From: Nitrospinota bacterium
GTDB lineage: Bacteria; Nitrospinota_A; UBA7883; JACRLM01
Assembly (NCBI GenBank): GCA_015231995.1
Contig: JADGAO010000079.1
Location: forward strand, 1-12,733
Length of the DNA stretch: 12,733 nt
Direction of reading: 5' to 3'
A model generated the notes under the pieces. That model was not told where the DNA came from and did no database searches. It saw nothing but the letters and a program-made list of their open reading frames with translations. Positions within the stretch are counted from its first letter, which is position 1. Each line of letters opens with the position of its first letter. This document shows positions 1 to 6,540 of this stretch, in pieces. Made by a program: the position numbers and the translations under genes.

Positions 1-105
1 TACCGGCTCACCTCGGATTGAAAGGTGAGCCATGAACCCTGTCCCAATGGGGAAGGCGGCAAACCGTCTTTTCCGTCAAAGGGCCGTCACAGGCTGTCTG
101 CCTGG
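1..105. other. Hairpin-rich segment, possible structured RNA cut by the left edge
   Basis: Seen directly: an 8-bp perfect stem (5-12 with 24-31, 11-nt loop), a stem at 38-45/50-56 around the loop AATG with one bulge, a 7-bp stem at 53-59/64-70 around CAAA, and a 5-bp stem at 90-94/100-104 around TGTCT. The second and third stems share bases 53-56, so they cannot both form, which is a switch-like layout. Most stems could form on either strand. The segment is GC-rich and the sequence turns sharply AT-rich after about 140. There is no convincing coding frame; the 60-codon frame at 25-207 has no family signature. Possible identities are the 3' part of a housekeeping RNA such as 6S RNA, or a cis-regulatory RNA. 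None of the riboswitch consensus cores I know matches, so no family is assigned. Confidence 0.3.
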
Positions 106-233
106 CGCGGGCATTGTGGACGCATACGCCTTCCATACGATAATAATCCATTGAAGAATGTCTTGAAAAAACAACTATCTAGCGCTAAATCTCTTACAAT
201 CCATTAAATTATCACTAAAACATTAAATAACCG

Positions 234-262
234 TTGAATTTAGACTTTGTATGGAATAAAAT
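234..262 (+). promoter_or_regulatory. Sigma70-type promoter for the 62-aa zinc-ribbon gene
   Basis: TTGAAT at 234-239 and TAAAAT at 257-262 are separated by exactly 17 bases, each matching the sigma70 consensus at 5 of 6 positions. The region is AT-rich. Transcription would begin near 269 and give a leader of about 27 nt carrying the ribosome site at 284-290. Predicted from sequence only. Confidence 0.6.
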
Positions 263-283
263 GCTTCCTCGATTTTTTGATCT

Positions 284-290
284 AGGAGGT
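284..290 (+). promoter_or_regulatory. Consensus Shine-Dalgarno AGGAGGT
   Basis: AGGAGGT is a perfect anti-16S match. It ends 5 nt before GTG at 296 and 8 nt before TTG at 299. Both starts are in the same frame and no ATG lies nearby, so this site fixes the frame and indicates a non-ATG start. The spacing slightly favours TTG at 299. Confidence 0.75.
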
Positions 291-295
291 GTTTT

Positions 296-484
296 GTGTT
301 GTTAAAGAGAAAACCGGCTCTCGAATGTGGGCATTGCGGTGGCGCGATGATTGACAGGTTCGAGGAGATGACCTGCGTTATGTGTGGTCGGCCTTCGTAC
401 CATGTTTGCGATAACTGTATAAAGGTAGAAGTCGAGAAGCCATCAGTCGCGCAAAAGGGAAAGAAAAAGGCAACAGCGGCCTGA
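296..484 (+). CDS. Small zinc-ribbon protein, 62 aa
   Basis: Function unknown. The protein has three C-x2-C knuckles: CGHC at residues 11-14, CVMC at 27-30 and CDNC at 38-41. The first two are separated by an acidic stretch (RFEEM), and the tail is Lys-rich (KGKKKA at the C-terminus). Four of these cysteines would bind one zinc in a rubredoxin-like ribbon; the third pair could complete a second site or replace one of the others. There is no signal peptide or membrane segment, so it is probably cytoplasmic, and the basic tail would suit nucleic-acid binding (inference). The start is GTG 296 or TTG 299, chosen because a perfect AGGAGGT precedes them. It is a single-gene unit with its own promoter and a strong terminator, which suggests independent and possibly high expression. 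Confidence 0.72.
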   Translation: MLLKRKPALECGHCGGAMIDRFEEMTCVMCGRPSYHVCDNCIKVEVEKPSVAQKGKKKATAA

Positions 485-510
485 AATGGCCTTACTGTAG
501 CGGAATCCGT

Positions 511-542
511 AGCGGGGGCTTTTCGAAGTCCCCGCTTTTTTT
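511..542 (+). terminator. Rho-independent terminator after the zinc-ribbon gene
   Basis: An 11-bp stem (511-521 with 526-536, one G-T pair) closes the stable tetraloop TTCG and runs into a T tract at 536-542. It lies 27 nt after the stop codon at 484. It is a textbook intrinsic terminator on the plus strand. The minus strand lacks a comparable T run after the stem. Confidence 0.9.
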
Positions 543-572
543 GTAACCACTCCGCCCAAGTGTGTGAGAAAC

Positions 573-590
573 CGTGGTATGGCGACCACG
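573..590. repeat. Perfect 6-bp inverted repeat (CGTGGT/ACCACG)
   Basis: CGTGGT at 573-578 and ACCACG at 585-590 flank the 6-base spacer ATGGCG. It sits between the terminator and the proposed promoter of the glycosyltransferase gene, with its centre about 65 bases upstream of that -10 element. It could be an operator or a chance hairpin; nothing further supports either. Confidence 0.25.
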
Positions 591-642
591 AAGCGGCAAG
601 AAACGGAGAGCTCAACACCTCTGCAATACCTCCCCAGGATAA

Positions 643-651
643 TGATATGAT
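643..651 (+). promoter_or_regulatory. Possible extended -10 promoter of the glycosyltransferase gene
   Basis: TGATATGAT fits the extended -10 form TGnTATAAT with one mismatch. No convincing -35 box lies 16-18 bases upstream, which is common for extended -10 promoters. Transcription would start near 658, only about 18 nt before the ATG at 676, and no clear Shine-Dalgarno lies in between. Confidence 0.35.
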
Positions 652-675
652 GTCACGCTAAACATTCTGATATCC

Positions 676-2994
676 ATGATGGCAAACAACGATAAAAAAA
701 ATTCAGACAAACGGCCCACTGCCGTCATCATCGCGCCGGAAACGCGCGTGTCCTGCGCAAATGAATATATAAGCGGCTTTGAAAAAGCCGGATGGCGCGC
801 CATTTCCGCCAGCAGGCTTGACGACCGTGTGGCGCAAGCCGACCTTGTGATAATGGATTTTGAAATGGCGGCCAATAACGCAGAGGCTGTCCAGAAAGTT
901 CCGGCCAGAAACCTGGTAATAGATTTTCATTACCGCGCGGAACATGAAAAAAATCCCGCCGGATGGCCGTTTCATCTGCTCGATCATTCGACGGTCATTA
1001 TCCACGATCATGAAGCCGAAAAGCTGATAAGGGAAAAAATCCGCCCAATAGCCGCAAACACTCTGCTTCACCCATACCGGCCTACAGGTTCCCAGGCGAG
1101 TCTGACCGCCACTGGAGAACGGGCGTTGTACGCTCCCGCAGAGTTTTCCGGGCATCCGTGGCTTGATGGATTAAACGTGACTTTTTTAAATGAACCTTTT
1201 CCGCAGACCGTTCCGGCTGGTTCGATGGTTATCGCGCCGGAATATTCGCCCGGCGTATGGCCTCTGCTTTTCTGGGGAGCGGGAGGCGGCCTCGGTTCCG
1301 TTCTTCCGGCCTCGCCGTCTTTTCTAAGGAATCTTTATTACGGCTCATCGCTGTTCGTTCCTGAATCGGAAGAAGATTTCAAAACCAAGCTTTCGGCGAT
1401 GACGCGCCCGGCTCCGGCCTTGACGCCAGTTGGCCAAAAAGTGCGCGTTGGCGTGGTTGTGCCACGATTCGGGAAAAACGCCCCGGGCGGGGCGGAGACA
1501 TTGGCGGAAAGCATGGCCGTGGCCCTATTGGCCAGAGGCCACAGCGCGCAAATCATCACAACCCGCACCGATAGCATGTTGCGCTGGAACAATAACCTTC
1601 CCGAAGGTGTGACGGACGAGAACGGCCTTATAGTACGACGTTTCACTGTGGACAACACGGATCAGACGAGATTTCACGAGATCGGGCACAGGATAAACAA
1701 AGGCGATGGTGTTACCTGGACGGATGAAACGGAATGGTTGAGGTTATCTATCCGGTCGCGGGACATGGAGAAATACCTGCGCGATAACGAGAGAGAGTAT
1801 GACTGTTTCCTTTTTACCCCCTATCTGTACGGCACGACATATTGGGGTGTTCAAGCCGCTCCCGAGAAAAGCTGGCTGATACCCTGTTATCACAGAGAGG
1901 CTCCCGCTTTCACGCTGACATTGCGGCAGAACGCCATGAGCGCCGCCGGACTTTTCTTCAACACGCTGGCGGAGAAAAAGTTGGCCGAAGCCGAACTGGG
2001 AATACGAAACCCCACTTCCCGCGTGATCGGTGTGGGGATAGACACCAGCGTGAAAGGCGACCCGTCGCGCTTCAGGGCGAAATACGGCGTTGACCACGAT
2101 TTTCTCCTGTATGTGGGAAGGCTTCAACGGGAGAAGAACGTGCCGCAGTTGCTGGATTATTTTAAAAGCTACTCGCTCAATAATCACGGAGGTGTCGGGC
2201 TGGCTCTGGCCGGAATGGGCGATGTGAAAATTAAAGACGACCCTTCGGCGAGGCTCCGCAACCTAGGCTTTATCCCGGAGCAGGATAAGGTTGACGCATA
2301 TTCCGCCTGTTCCGCTTTTATACTGCCATCCACACAGGAAAGTTTTTCTATCGTGATGATGGAAGCGTGGTTGCAGGGTAAACCGGTTATCGCAAACGCC
2401 TCATGCAACGTGGCGCGTGAGCATATCTTCACATGCGGTGGCGGGATTTTGTACAGCTCTGCGGATGAGTTTTCCGCCGCTGTGCGTAAGTTGGCGGAAA
2501 ACCCGACGCTGGCCCAAGAGATGGGCCGGAAGGGGAGGGATTACGTCCTCTCGAATTTCTCATGGGACAGGATTATGGAGCGCATCGAGAAAGCCTTGAC
2601 AGGCGGCGTCCCGCCCAGTCCAGTGTGGGAGAGGCTTGGAAAAGAGGCGCAGGAAACAATCCGCAATATGGCTGAAGGCGCGGGCAGGGCGACGGAAGAC
2701 CTGATAACCGCAGTCATCGAGAGCCGTTCCAGAGGCTCCGTGACGGGGGAGATTCCGGTAAGCGATGCGATGGCGAAGTTCTCCGAGCGGGTGGAGGTAA
2801 GGACCGAGTACCGGGAGTTTTCGGACAGGCCCTATTTTGGAACCATTTTGAGCAAAATCCGGGGGGCGATAACAAACCATCTTCGGAAGAACTATATCGA
2901 GATTTTCGAGAGCAGGCAGTCCACGATAAACAGGGAAGCGGCGAGTCTGCTAAAGCGGCTGTACGACGAGATCAGGCGTGGAGGAAGAGGCTGA
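676..2994 (+). CDS. GT4-type (GT-B fold) glycosyltransferase with N- and C-terminal extensions, 772 aa
   Basis: Probably transfers a sugar from a nucleotide-sugar donor during surface polysaccharide or glycan synthesis; donor and acceptor cannot be read from the sequence. The catalytic unit spans about residues 255-645. It opens with VRVGVVVPRF and the GGAE loop (271-274). The second Rossmann half begins near FLLYVGRLQREKN (476-488), carries AGMGD (512-516), and has the donor-site E-x7-E motif at E555 and E563. At about 390 residues this matches an ordinary retaining GT4 enzyme. Residues 1-250 form an extra region starting with an alpha/beta-like strand (AVIIAPETR) that I cannot assign. Residues 645-772 are a charged helical module including the segment DRPYFGTILSKIRG (717-730). 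No signal peptide or membrane segment is apparent. Tandem ATGs at 676 and 679 give an uncertain first residue, and no good ribosome site precedes either. The gene stands alone, with a terminator upstream and a new promoter downstream. Confidence 0.85.
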   Translation: MMANNDKKNSDKRPTAVIIAPETRVSCANEYISGFEKAGWRAISASRLDDRVAQADLVIMDFEMAANNAEAVQKVPARNLVIDFHYRAEHEKNPAGWPFHLLDHSTVIIHDHEAEKLIREKIRPIAANTLLHPYRPTGSQASLTATGERALYAPAEFSGHPWLDGLNVTFLNEPFPQTVPAGSMVIAPEYSPGVWPLLFWGAGGGLGSVLPASPSFLRNLYYGSSLFVPESEEDFKTKLSAMTRPAPALTPVGQKVRVGVVVPRFGKNAPGGAETLAESMAVALLARGHSAQIITTRTDSMLRWNNNLPEGVTDENGLIVRRFTVDNTDQTRFHEIGHRINKGDGVTWTDETEWLRLSIRSRDMEKYLRDNEREYDCFLFTPYLYGTTYWGVQAAPEKSWLIPCYHREAPAFTLTLRQNAMSAAGLFFNTLAEKKLAEAELGIRNPTSRVIGVGIDTSVKGDPSRFRAKYGVDHDFLLYVGRLQREKNVPQLLDYFKSYSLNNHGGVGLALAGMGDVKIKDDPSARLRNLGFIPEQDKVDAYSACSAFILPSTQESFSIVMMEAWLQGKPVIANASCNVAREHIFTCGGGILYSSADEFSAAVRKLAENPTLAQEMGRKGRDYVLSNFSWDRIMERIEKALTGGVPPSPVWERLGKEAQETIRNMAEGAGRATEDLITAVIESRSRGSVTGEIPVSDAMAKFSERVEVRTEYREFSDRPYFGTILSKIRGAITNHLRKNYIEIFESRQSTINREAASLLKRLYDEIRRGGRG

Positions 2995-3055
2995 TTTAGC
3001 CAACCGCGCGACGACTGCGGGGTGAACACTAAAAACGCTTCATAGTTTAAAGCCG

Positions 3056-3064
3056 TGTTATAAT
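3056..3064 (+). promoter_or_regulatory. Extended -10 promoter for the receiver-PilZ gene
   Basis: TGTTATAAT is a perfect extended -10 (TG-n-TATAAT), with TATAAT at 3059-3064. A second TATAAT occurs at 3071-3076. No good -35 box is visible for either. Transcription would start near 3071 or 3083, shortly before the ATG at 3093. It lies in the 98-bp gap after the glycosyltransferase, in which I see no terminator. Confidence 0.45.
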
Positions 3065-3092
3065 TTCACATATAATCATTTGCGGGTTAACC

Positions 3093-3839
3093 ATGCTTGA
3101 AAACACCATATCGCTGGTTGTTGACGACTCCCGCACCGTGCGCCGCATAGTCGCCTCCATACTCAATGAAGACCTTAGGTGCAAACAGGTCATCCAGTGC
3201 GAAAACGCGGATGAGGCCATGGCCCTCATCCTGGGCGGCGACGTGAAAGTGGACTGGATATTCAGCGGATGGGAGTTGCAGGGGATGAGCGGATATGAAT
3301 TCCTGGAGAAAGTCAGGAAAAACCCGTCCACCGCCATGATCCCGTTTGTGATGATGACCAGCCACGACGACCGGGAATCAATACTCAAGGCGCTCAACGC
3401 CGGAGTTACCGATTACCTCATCAAGCCATTCACTCACGAGCGTTTCCTCGAAGACGTTCAGCGCATATTCTCCCTCCGGTTCCGCCGGAAGCATCCGCGT
3501 TACAGGGCCAAGGACGCCAACCCGGTGGAGATAGTTTTCAAGGACGGCTACCCTTATCACGGCAACCTGATGGACATCTCCGTCAACGACGTGTTGGTGA
3601 GAACCACGCTATTTACCAAAGGCATGACGCAGATATACGATAAGGCCGACCTGAAAATCTCGATGCCGGGCGGAAGCGTGTCGTTGAATGGGGAGTTGTT
3701 CCGAATGGAGAGAATGGTATCCAAAGATCGCACCGACATGATCTATTCGGCTTTTGAGATTACGAAAATAGACAAGGCAAGCGCCGCGAGGCTTGAGCGT
3801 TTCATAGACGGCCTCCGGGAGGAGATATCTAAAATGTAA
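3093..3839 (+). CDS. Receiver-PilZ protein with a receiver lacking the phosphoacceptor Asp, 248 aa
   Basis: Residues 5-126 are a CheY-like receiver domain: acidic pair D11-D12, T89 in VMMTS, and K111 in LIKPF. In the usual loop before M-x-G, the sequence is WIFSGWELQGMSG, so the phosphoacceptor Asp is replaced by G59. The domain is thus likely a pseudo-receiver that cannot be phosphorylated in the normal way. Residues 130-245 resemble a PilZ domain, the c-di-GMP-binding fold. An R-x3-R motif is present (R132, R136), but the second motif reads DISVND (161-166), where the family has D/N-x-S-x2-G, so the final Gly is missing. c-di-GMP binding may be weakened or lost (inference). No output DNA-binding or membrane domain is present. 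It could work as a protein-protein adaptor for motility or polysaccharide secretion. The gene converges on the TatD fusion gene, 18 bp away. The ribosome site (GCGGG, 8 nt before ATG) is weak. Confidence 0.85.
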   Translation: MLENTISLVVDDSRTVRRIVASILNEDLRCKQVIQCENADEAMALILGGDVKVDWIFSGWELQGMSGYEFLEKVRKNPSTAMIPFVMMTSHDDRESILKALNAGVTDYLIKPFTHERFLEDVQRIFSLRFRRKHPRYRAKDANPVEIVFKDGYPYHGNLMDISVNDVLVRTTLFTKGMTQIYDKADLKISMPGGSVSLNGELFRMERMVSKDRTDMIYSAFEITKIDKASAARLERFIDGLREEISKM

Positions 3840-3857
3840 CCGGGCTTGGCCGGCTCA

Positions 3858-5228
3858 TCATCCCACCAGGTTATACTCCCTTACCCTGAAAAGAACTCCA
3901 AGGTCTTCCACCGCAAATTTTCTGGCCGCCTCCACATCCACCTTTCCGGGAATAGCCACAACCGTAGCCGTTACGACCGGTATGTGGAGCTTCGCCTTAC
4001 GGATGAAATCAACGGCGGATTCCCATGCGTCCGGGAACGATGGATTGCATATGGCGTCGTAGGTTTCCCGGTCCGTAGCGTTGAGGCTTACGGAGACATG
4101 GTCAATCAGCTCTGCAAGCTCCGGCGTTATGTCTCGTCCGGATATCCTGTTTCCATGGCCGTTGGTGTTAAGCCTGGTCTTTCCGCCTTTAGACTTCACG
4201 GCGCTGGCGACCGCCTTCATTTCCTCCAGCCTCAACGTCGGCTCTCCATATCCGCAGAAGACAATTTCATCGTATCGGGCCGGGTCGCCGATTGCCGCGA
4301 TCATCTCTTCGACGGACGGGTCGCGGGCGAGCCGCAGGTTGTGCCCCTGTAACGTATCGGAGAAAAACCTGGGACAGAAGAAACATTCGTTGGTGCAGTT
4401 TTTCGTGACGTTGACGTAAAGCGAGTTGCGTATCCTGTAAACTATCTCGCCCGTCCGCCCGCCGCCAATGCGGAAAATCTCCTCGAAGTTCGTAACAGAG
4501 ATGCGGTTCATGTCCTCGATAGTCACTCCGCGAGTTTCGGCGGCCTGCCTGATTATGCCCGCTATAAAAGCCGGTTCGTTGCGTTTGCCGCGATTCTCTT
4601 TGGGCGAAAGGTAAGGAGCGTCCGTCTCCAGCAGGAGCCTGTGCCCCGGCACGGCTATCAGCGACTCCCTTAATGCCGAGGCGTTCGGGTATGTGATGTT
4701 CCCGGCGAAAGAGATATACAGGTTCATATCCAGAAGCTGGCGGACATCGTCCGGCGTTCCGGCGAAACAGTGCATCACCCCGCCGATCTCGTGGATGCGC
4801 TCGTCTTTCATTATAGCTATCGCGTCTTCCATCGCGTCGCGGCAATGGACGATGATCGGCTTGCCGACATCCCTTGCTATGGCGATGTGAGCGCGGAACG
4901 ATCGCGCCTGAGCGTCCCTCGGCGAACGGTCGCGGTAATAGTCCAAACCGGTTTCACCAATGGCCACAACCCTGGGATGCTCCGCAAACGCTCGTATTTC
5001 CGACAGCGTTCGCTCGTCAACGCTCGAGGCGTTATGCGGGTGGATTCCGGCGGAGGCGTACATCATCACGAACTCTTCCGCCAGCCTTATCGCCATCTGT
5101 GTGTTGGGAATCGAGTAGCCGACGTTGAGAATATGGACGAGGCCTGCGTCGAGCGCCCGTTTTATGACCTCGCTCCTATCGGCGTCGAAAGCCGGGTCGT
5201 TGAGATGGCAATGGGAATCCGCAGGCAT
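3858..5228 (-). CDS. TatD-family metal-dependent hydrolase fused to a radical SAM domain, 456 aa
   Basis: Residues 1-255 form a full-length TatD-type TIM barrel with the metal ligands of the family: H6 and H8 (HCH), E92 (GETGLDYY), H128 (IIVHCRD), H153 (VMHCFAG) and D203 (ETDAPYLSP). TatD proteins are DNases or deoxyribonuclease-like hydrolases, often also named YcfH/YchF-type. Residues 262-456 form a compact radical SAM domain with the 4Fe-4S motif CTNECFFC (C278, C282, C285) and CGYGEPT in place of the usual GGEP. This half matches the known group of TatD-associated radical SAM proteins of unknown substrate, normally a separate adjacent gene. No frameshift is needed: it is one uninterrupted frame. 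It is the last gene of the serA-hisZ-purA unit, 15 bp after purA. The ribosome site before ATG 5228 is weak, which fits translation coupled to purA. The joint reaction is not known. Confidence 0.9.
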   Translation of the reverse strand: MPADSHCHLNDPAFDADRSEVIKRALDAGLVHILNVGYSIPNTQMAIRLAEEFVMMYASAGIHPHNASSVDERTLSEIRAFAEHPRVVAIGETGLDYYRDRSPRDAQARSFRAHIAIARDVGKPIIVHCRDAMEDAIAIMKDERIHEIGGVMHCFAGTPDDVRQLLDMNLYISFAGNITYPNASALRESLIAVPGHRLLLETDAPYLSPKENRGKRNEPAFIAGIIRQAAETRGVTIEDMNRISVTNFEEIFRIGGGRTGEIVYRIRNSLYVNVTKNCTNECFFCPRFFSDTLQGHNLRLARDPSVEEMIAAIGDPARYDEIVFCGYGEPTLRLEEMKAVASAVKSKGGKTRLNTNGHGNRISGRDITPELAELIDHVSVSLNATDRETYDAICNPSFPDAWESAVDFIRKAKLHIPVVTATVVAIPGKVDVEAARKFAVEDLGVLFRVREYNLVG

Positions 5229-5243
5229 GGCGTTAATTCCCGT

Positions 5244-6521
5244 TCAACTGCGGATTATGGTCGCAGACCTGTCCTGCCCGGTGGATACCACGCTTACCCT
5301 GGCTCCCACCAGTTCCTCGACCCGCGCTACGTACCGTTTCGCGGCGTCGGGCAGATTGGCGTAGATGGATATGCCGGCTGTAGAAGTCTTCCAGCCCGGA
5401 TGTGTTTCATAAACAGGTTTGACACGGGTGAGCGCGTCTGTGTCTTCGGGCAACTGGTCGTAGCGTTTGCCGTCAATCTCGTATTCGGTGCAAATGCTGA
5501 TAGTGTCGAACTCGTCAAGTACGTCAAGCTTGGTCAACGCAATTCCGGTGACTCCGTTGACGTCCACGGCGAATCGTCCGACAACCGCATCCAGCCAGCC
5601 GCACCTGCGCGGACGCCCGGTTGTGGCCCCGTATTCGCCTCCGGTCTTGCGAAGGCGCTCGCCGGTCGCGTCCAACAGCTCCGTCGGGAACGGACCTTCG
5701 CCGACCCGAGTCGTATACGCTTTCATCACGCCAAGCACTTCGTTTATCGCGCGTGGCGGCAAGCCAAGCCCCGTGCACGCCCCGCCAGCCGCCGCTGGGG
5801 AGCTGGTCACAAACGGATAAGTGCCATGGTCAATATCAAGCATGGAGCCTTGCGCCCCTTCTGCCAGCACGTTTTTGCCGTCGGCCACGGCTTTGCGCAG
5901 GATCGGCCCGCAGTCGTCTGCGTAATCCTTCATCCGTCCGGCGTAGGCCATGTATTTTTCGAAGATTTCTTTTTCGTCCGCCGCTGGCTCTCCGTAAAGC
6001 GTTTTCAAAAGAGCGTTCTTTTGTTCGAGAGCCTGCCCAAGCCGCTCACGGAAATATTCCGGCTTGAAAAGGTCGCCGACGCGAAGGCCGATCCGGGCCG
6101 CCTTGTCCGCATACGCCGGGCCGATGCCCCTGCCGGTGGTGCCTATTTTCGACCCGCTCAACCTGCTTTCCGCCGCGCGGTCGAGCAGTTTGTGGTACGG
6201 CATGATGAGATGCGCCCGGTTGGAGACCAGCAGGGAGCCTTTCACGGTCACGCCGCGTTTTTCCAATCCGTCTATTTCGGAGAGAAGAGCCTCGGGATCC
6301 ACAACCACACCCGGCCCGATTATGCATATTTTGCCGTTTCGCAAAACACCCGAAGGTATGAGATGAAGAACATACTCTTCTTTCCCCACGACCACCGTGT
6401 GTCCGGCGTTCGCCCCGCCCTGGTAACGGGCGATCACGTCCGCCTTGTCGGCGATCATGTCCACGATTTTCCCCTTACCCTCGTCTCCCCACTGCATTCC
6501 CACAACTACTGTAACAGGCAT
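5244..6521 (-). CDS. purA: Adenylosuccinate synthetase
   Basis: Catalyses IMP + aspartate + GTP to adenylosuccinate + GDP + phosphate, the first committed step from IMP to AMP, in the cytoplasm. The N-terminal GTP loop GMQWGDEGKGK (8-18) contains the catalytic D13, and GGANAGHT places the second catalytic residue at H41, the same numbering as the well-studied E. coli enzyme. Further family blocks are GTTGRGIGPAYADK, QGSMLDIDHGTYPFVTSS and GRPRRCGWLD. At 425 aa it has the usual length and looks intact. ATG at 6521 is preceded by GGAG (TTGGAGTAAATAA) at good spacing, and the upstream gene hisZ ends 19 bp before it. The adjacent hisZ is biochemically linked: histidine synthesis consumes ATP and releases AICAR back into the purine pathway. 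Confidence 0.97.
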   Translation of the reverse strand: MPVTVVVGMQWGDEGKGKIVDMIADKADVIARYQGGANAGHTVVVGKEEYVLHLIPSGVLRNGKICIIGPGVVVDPEALLSEIDGLEKRGVTVKGSLLVSNRAHLIMPYHKLLDRAAESRLSGSKIGTTGRGIGPAYADKAARIGLRVGDLFKPEYFRERLGQALEQKNALLKTLYGEPAADEKEIFEKYMAYAGRMKDYADDCGPILRKAVADGKNVLAEGAQGSMLDIDHGTYPFVTSSPAAAGGACTGLGLPPRAINEVLGVMKAYTTRVGEGPFPTELLDATGERLRKTGGEYGATTGRPRRCGWLDAVVGRFAVDVNGVTGIALTKLDVLDEFDTISICTEYEIDGKRYDQLPEDTDALTRVKPVYETHPGWKTSTAGISIYANLPDAAKRYVARVEELVGARVSVVSTGQDRSATIIRS

Positions 6522-6540
6522 TTATTTACTCCAAACAAAA

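Noticed and set aside
57..110. Resemblance to a c-di-GMP-I (GEMM) riboswitch core (GGCAAACC followed by TCAAAGGGCC)
   Set aside because: The conserved GACGCAAAGCC element and the second-half receptor GGGTTACC are not present, and the next gene is 190 bases away with its own promoter and leader.
3840..3857. Bidirectional terminator between the convergent receiver-PilZ and TatD fusion genes
   Set aside because: Only a short CCGG-type pairing is visible in the 18-bp gap, with no T tract in either direction.
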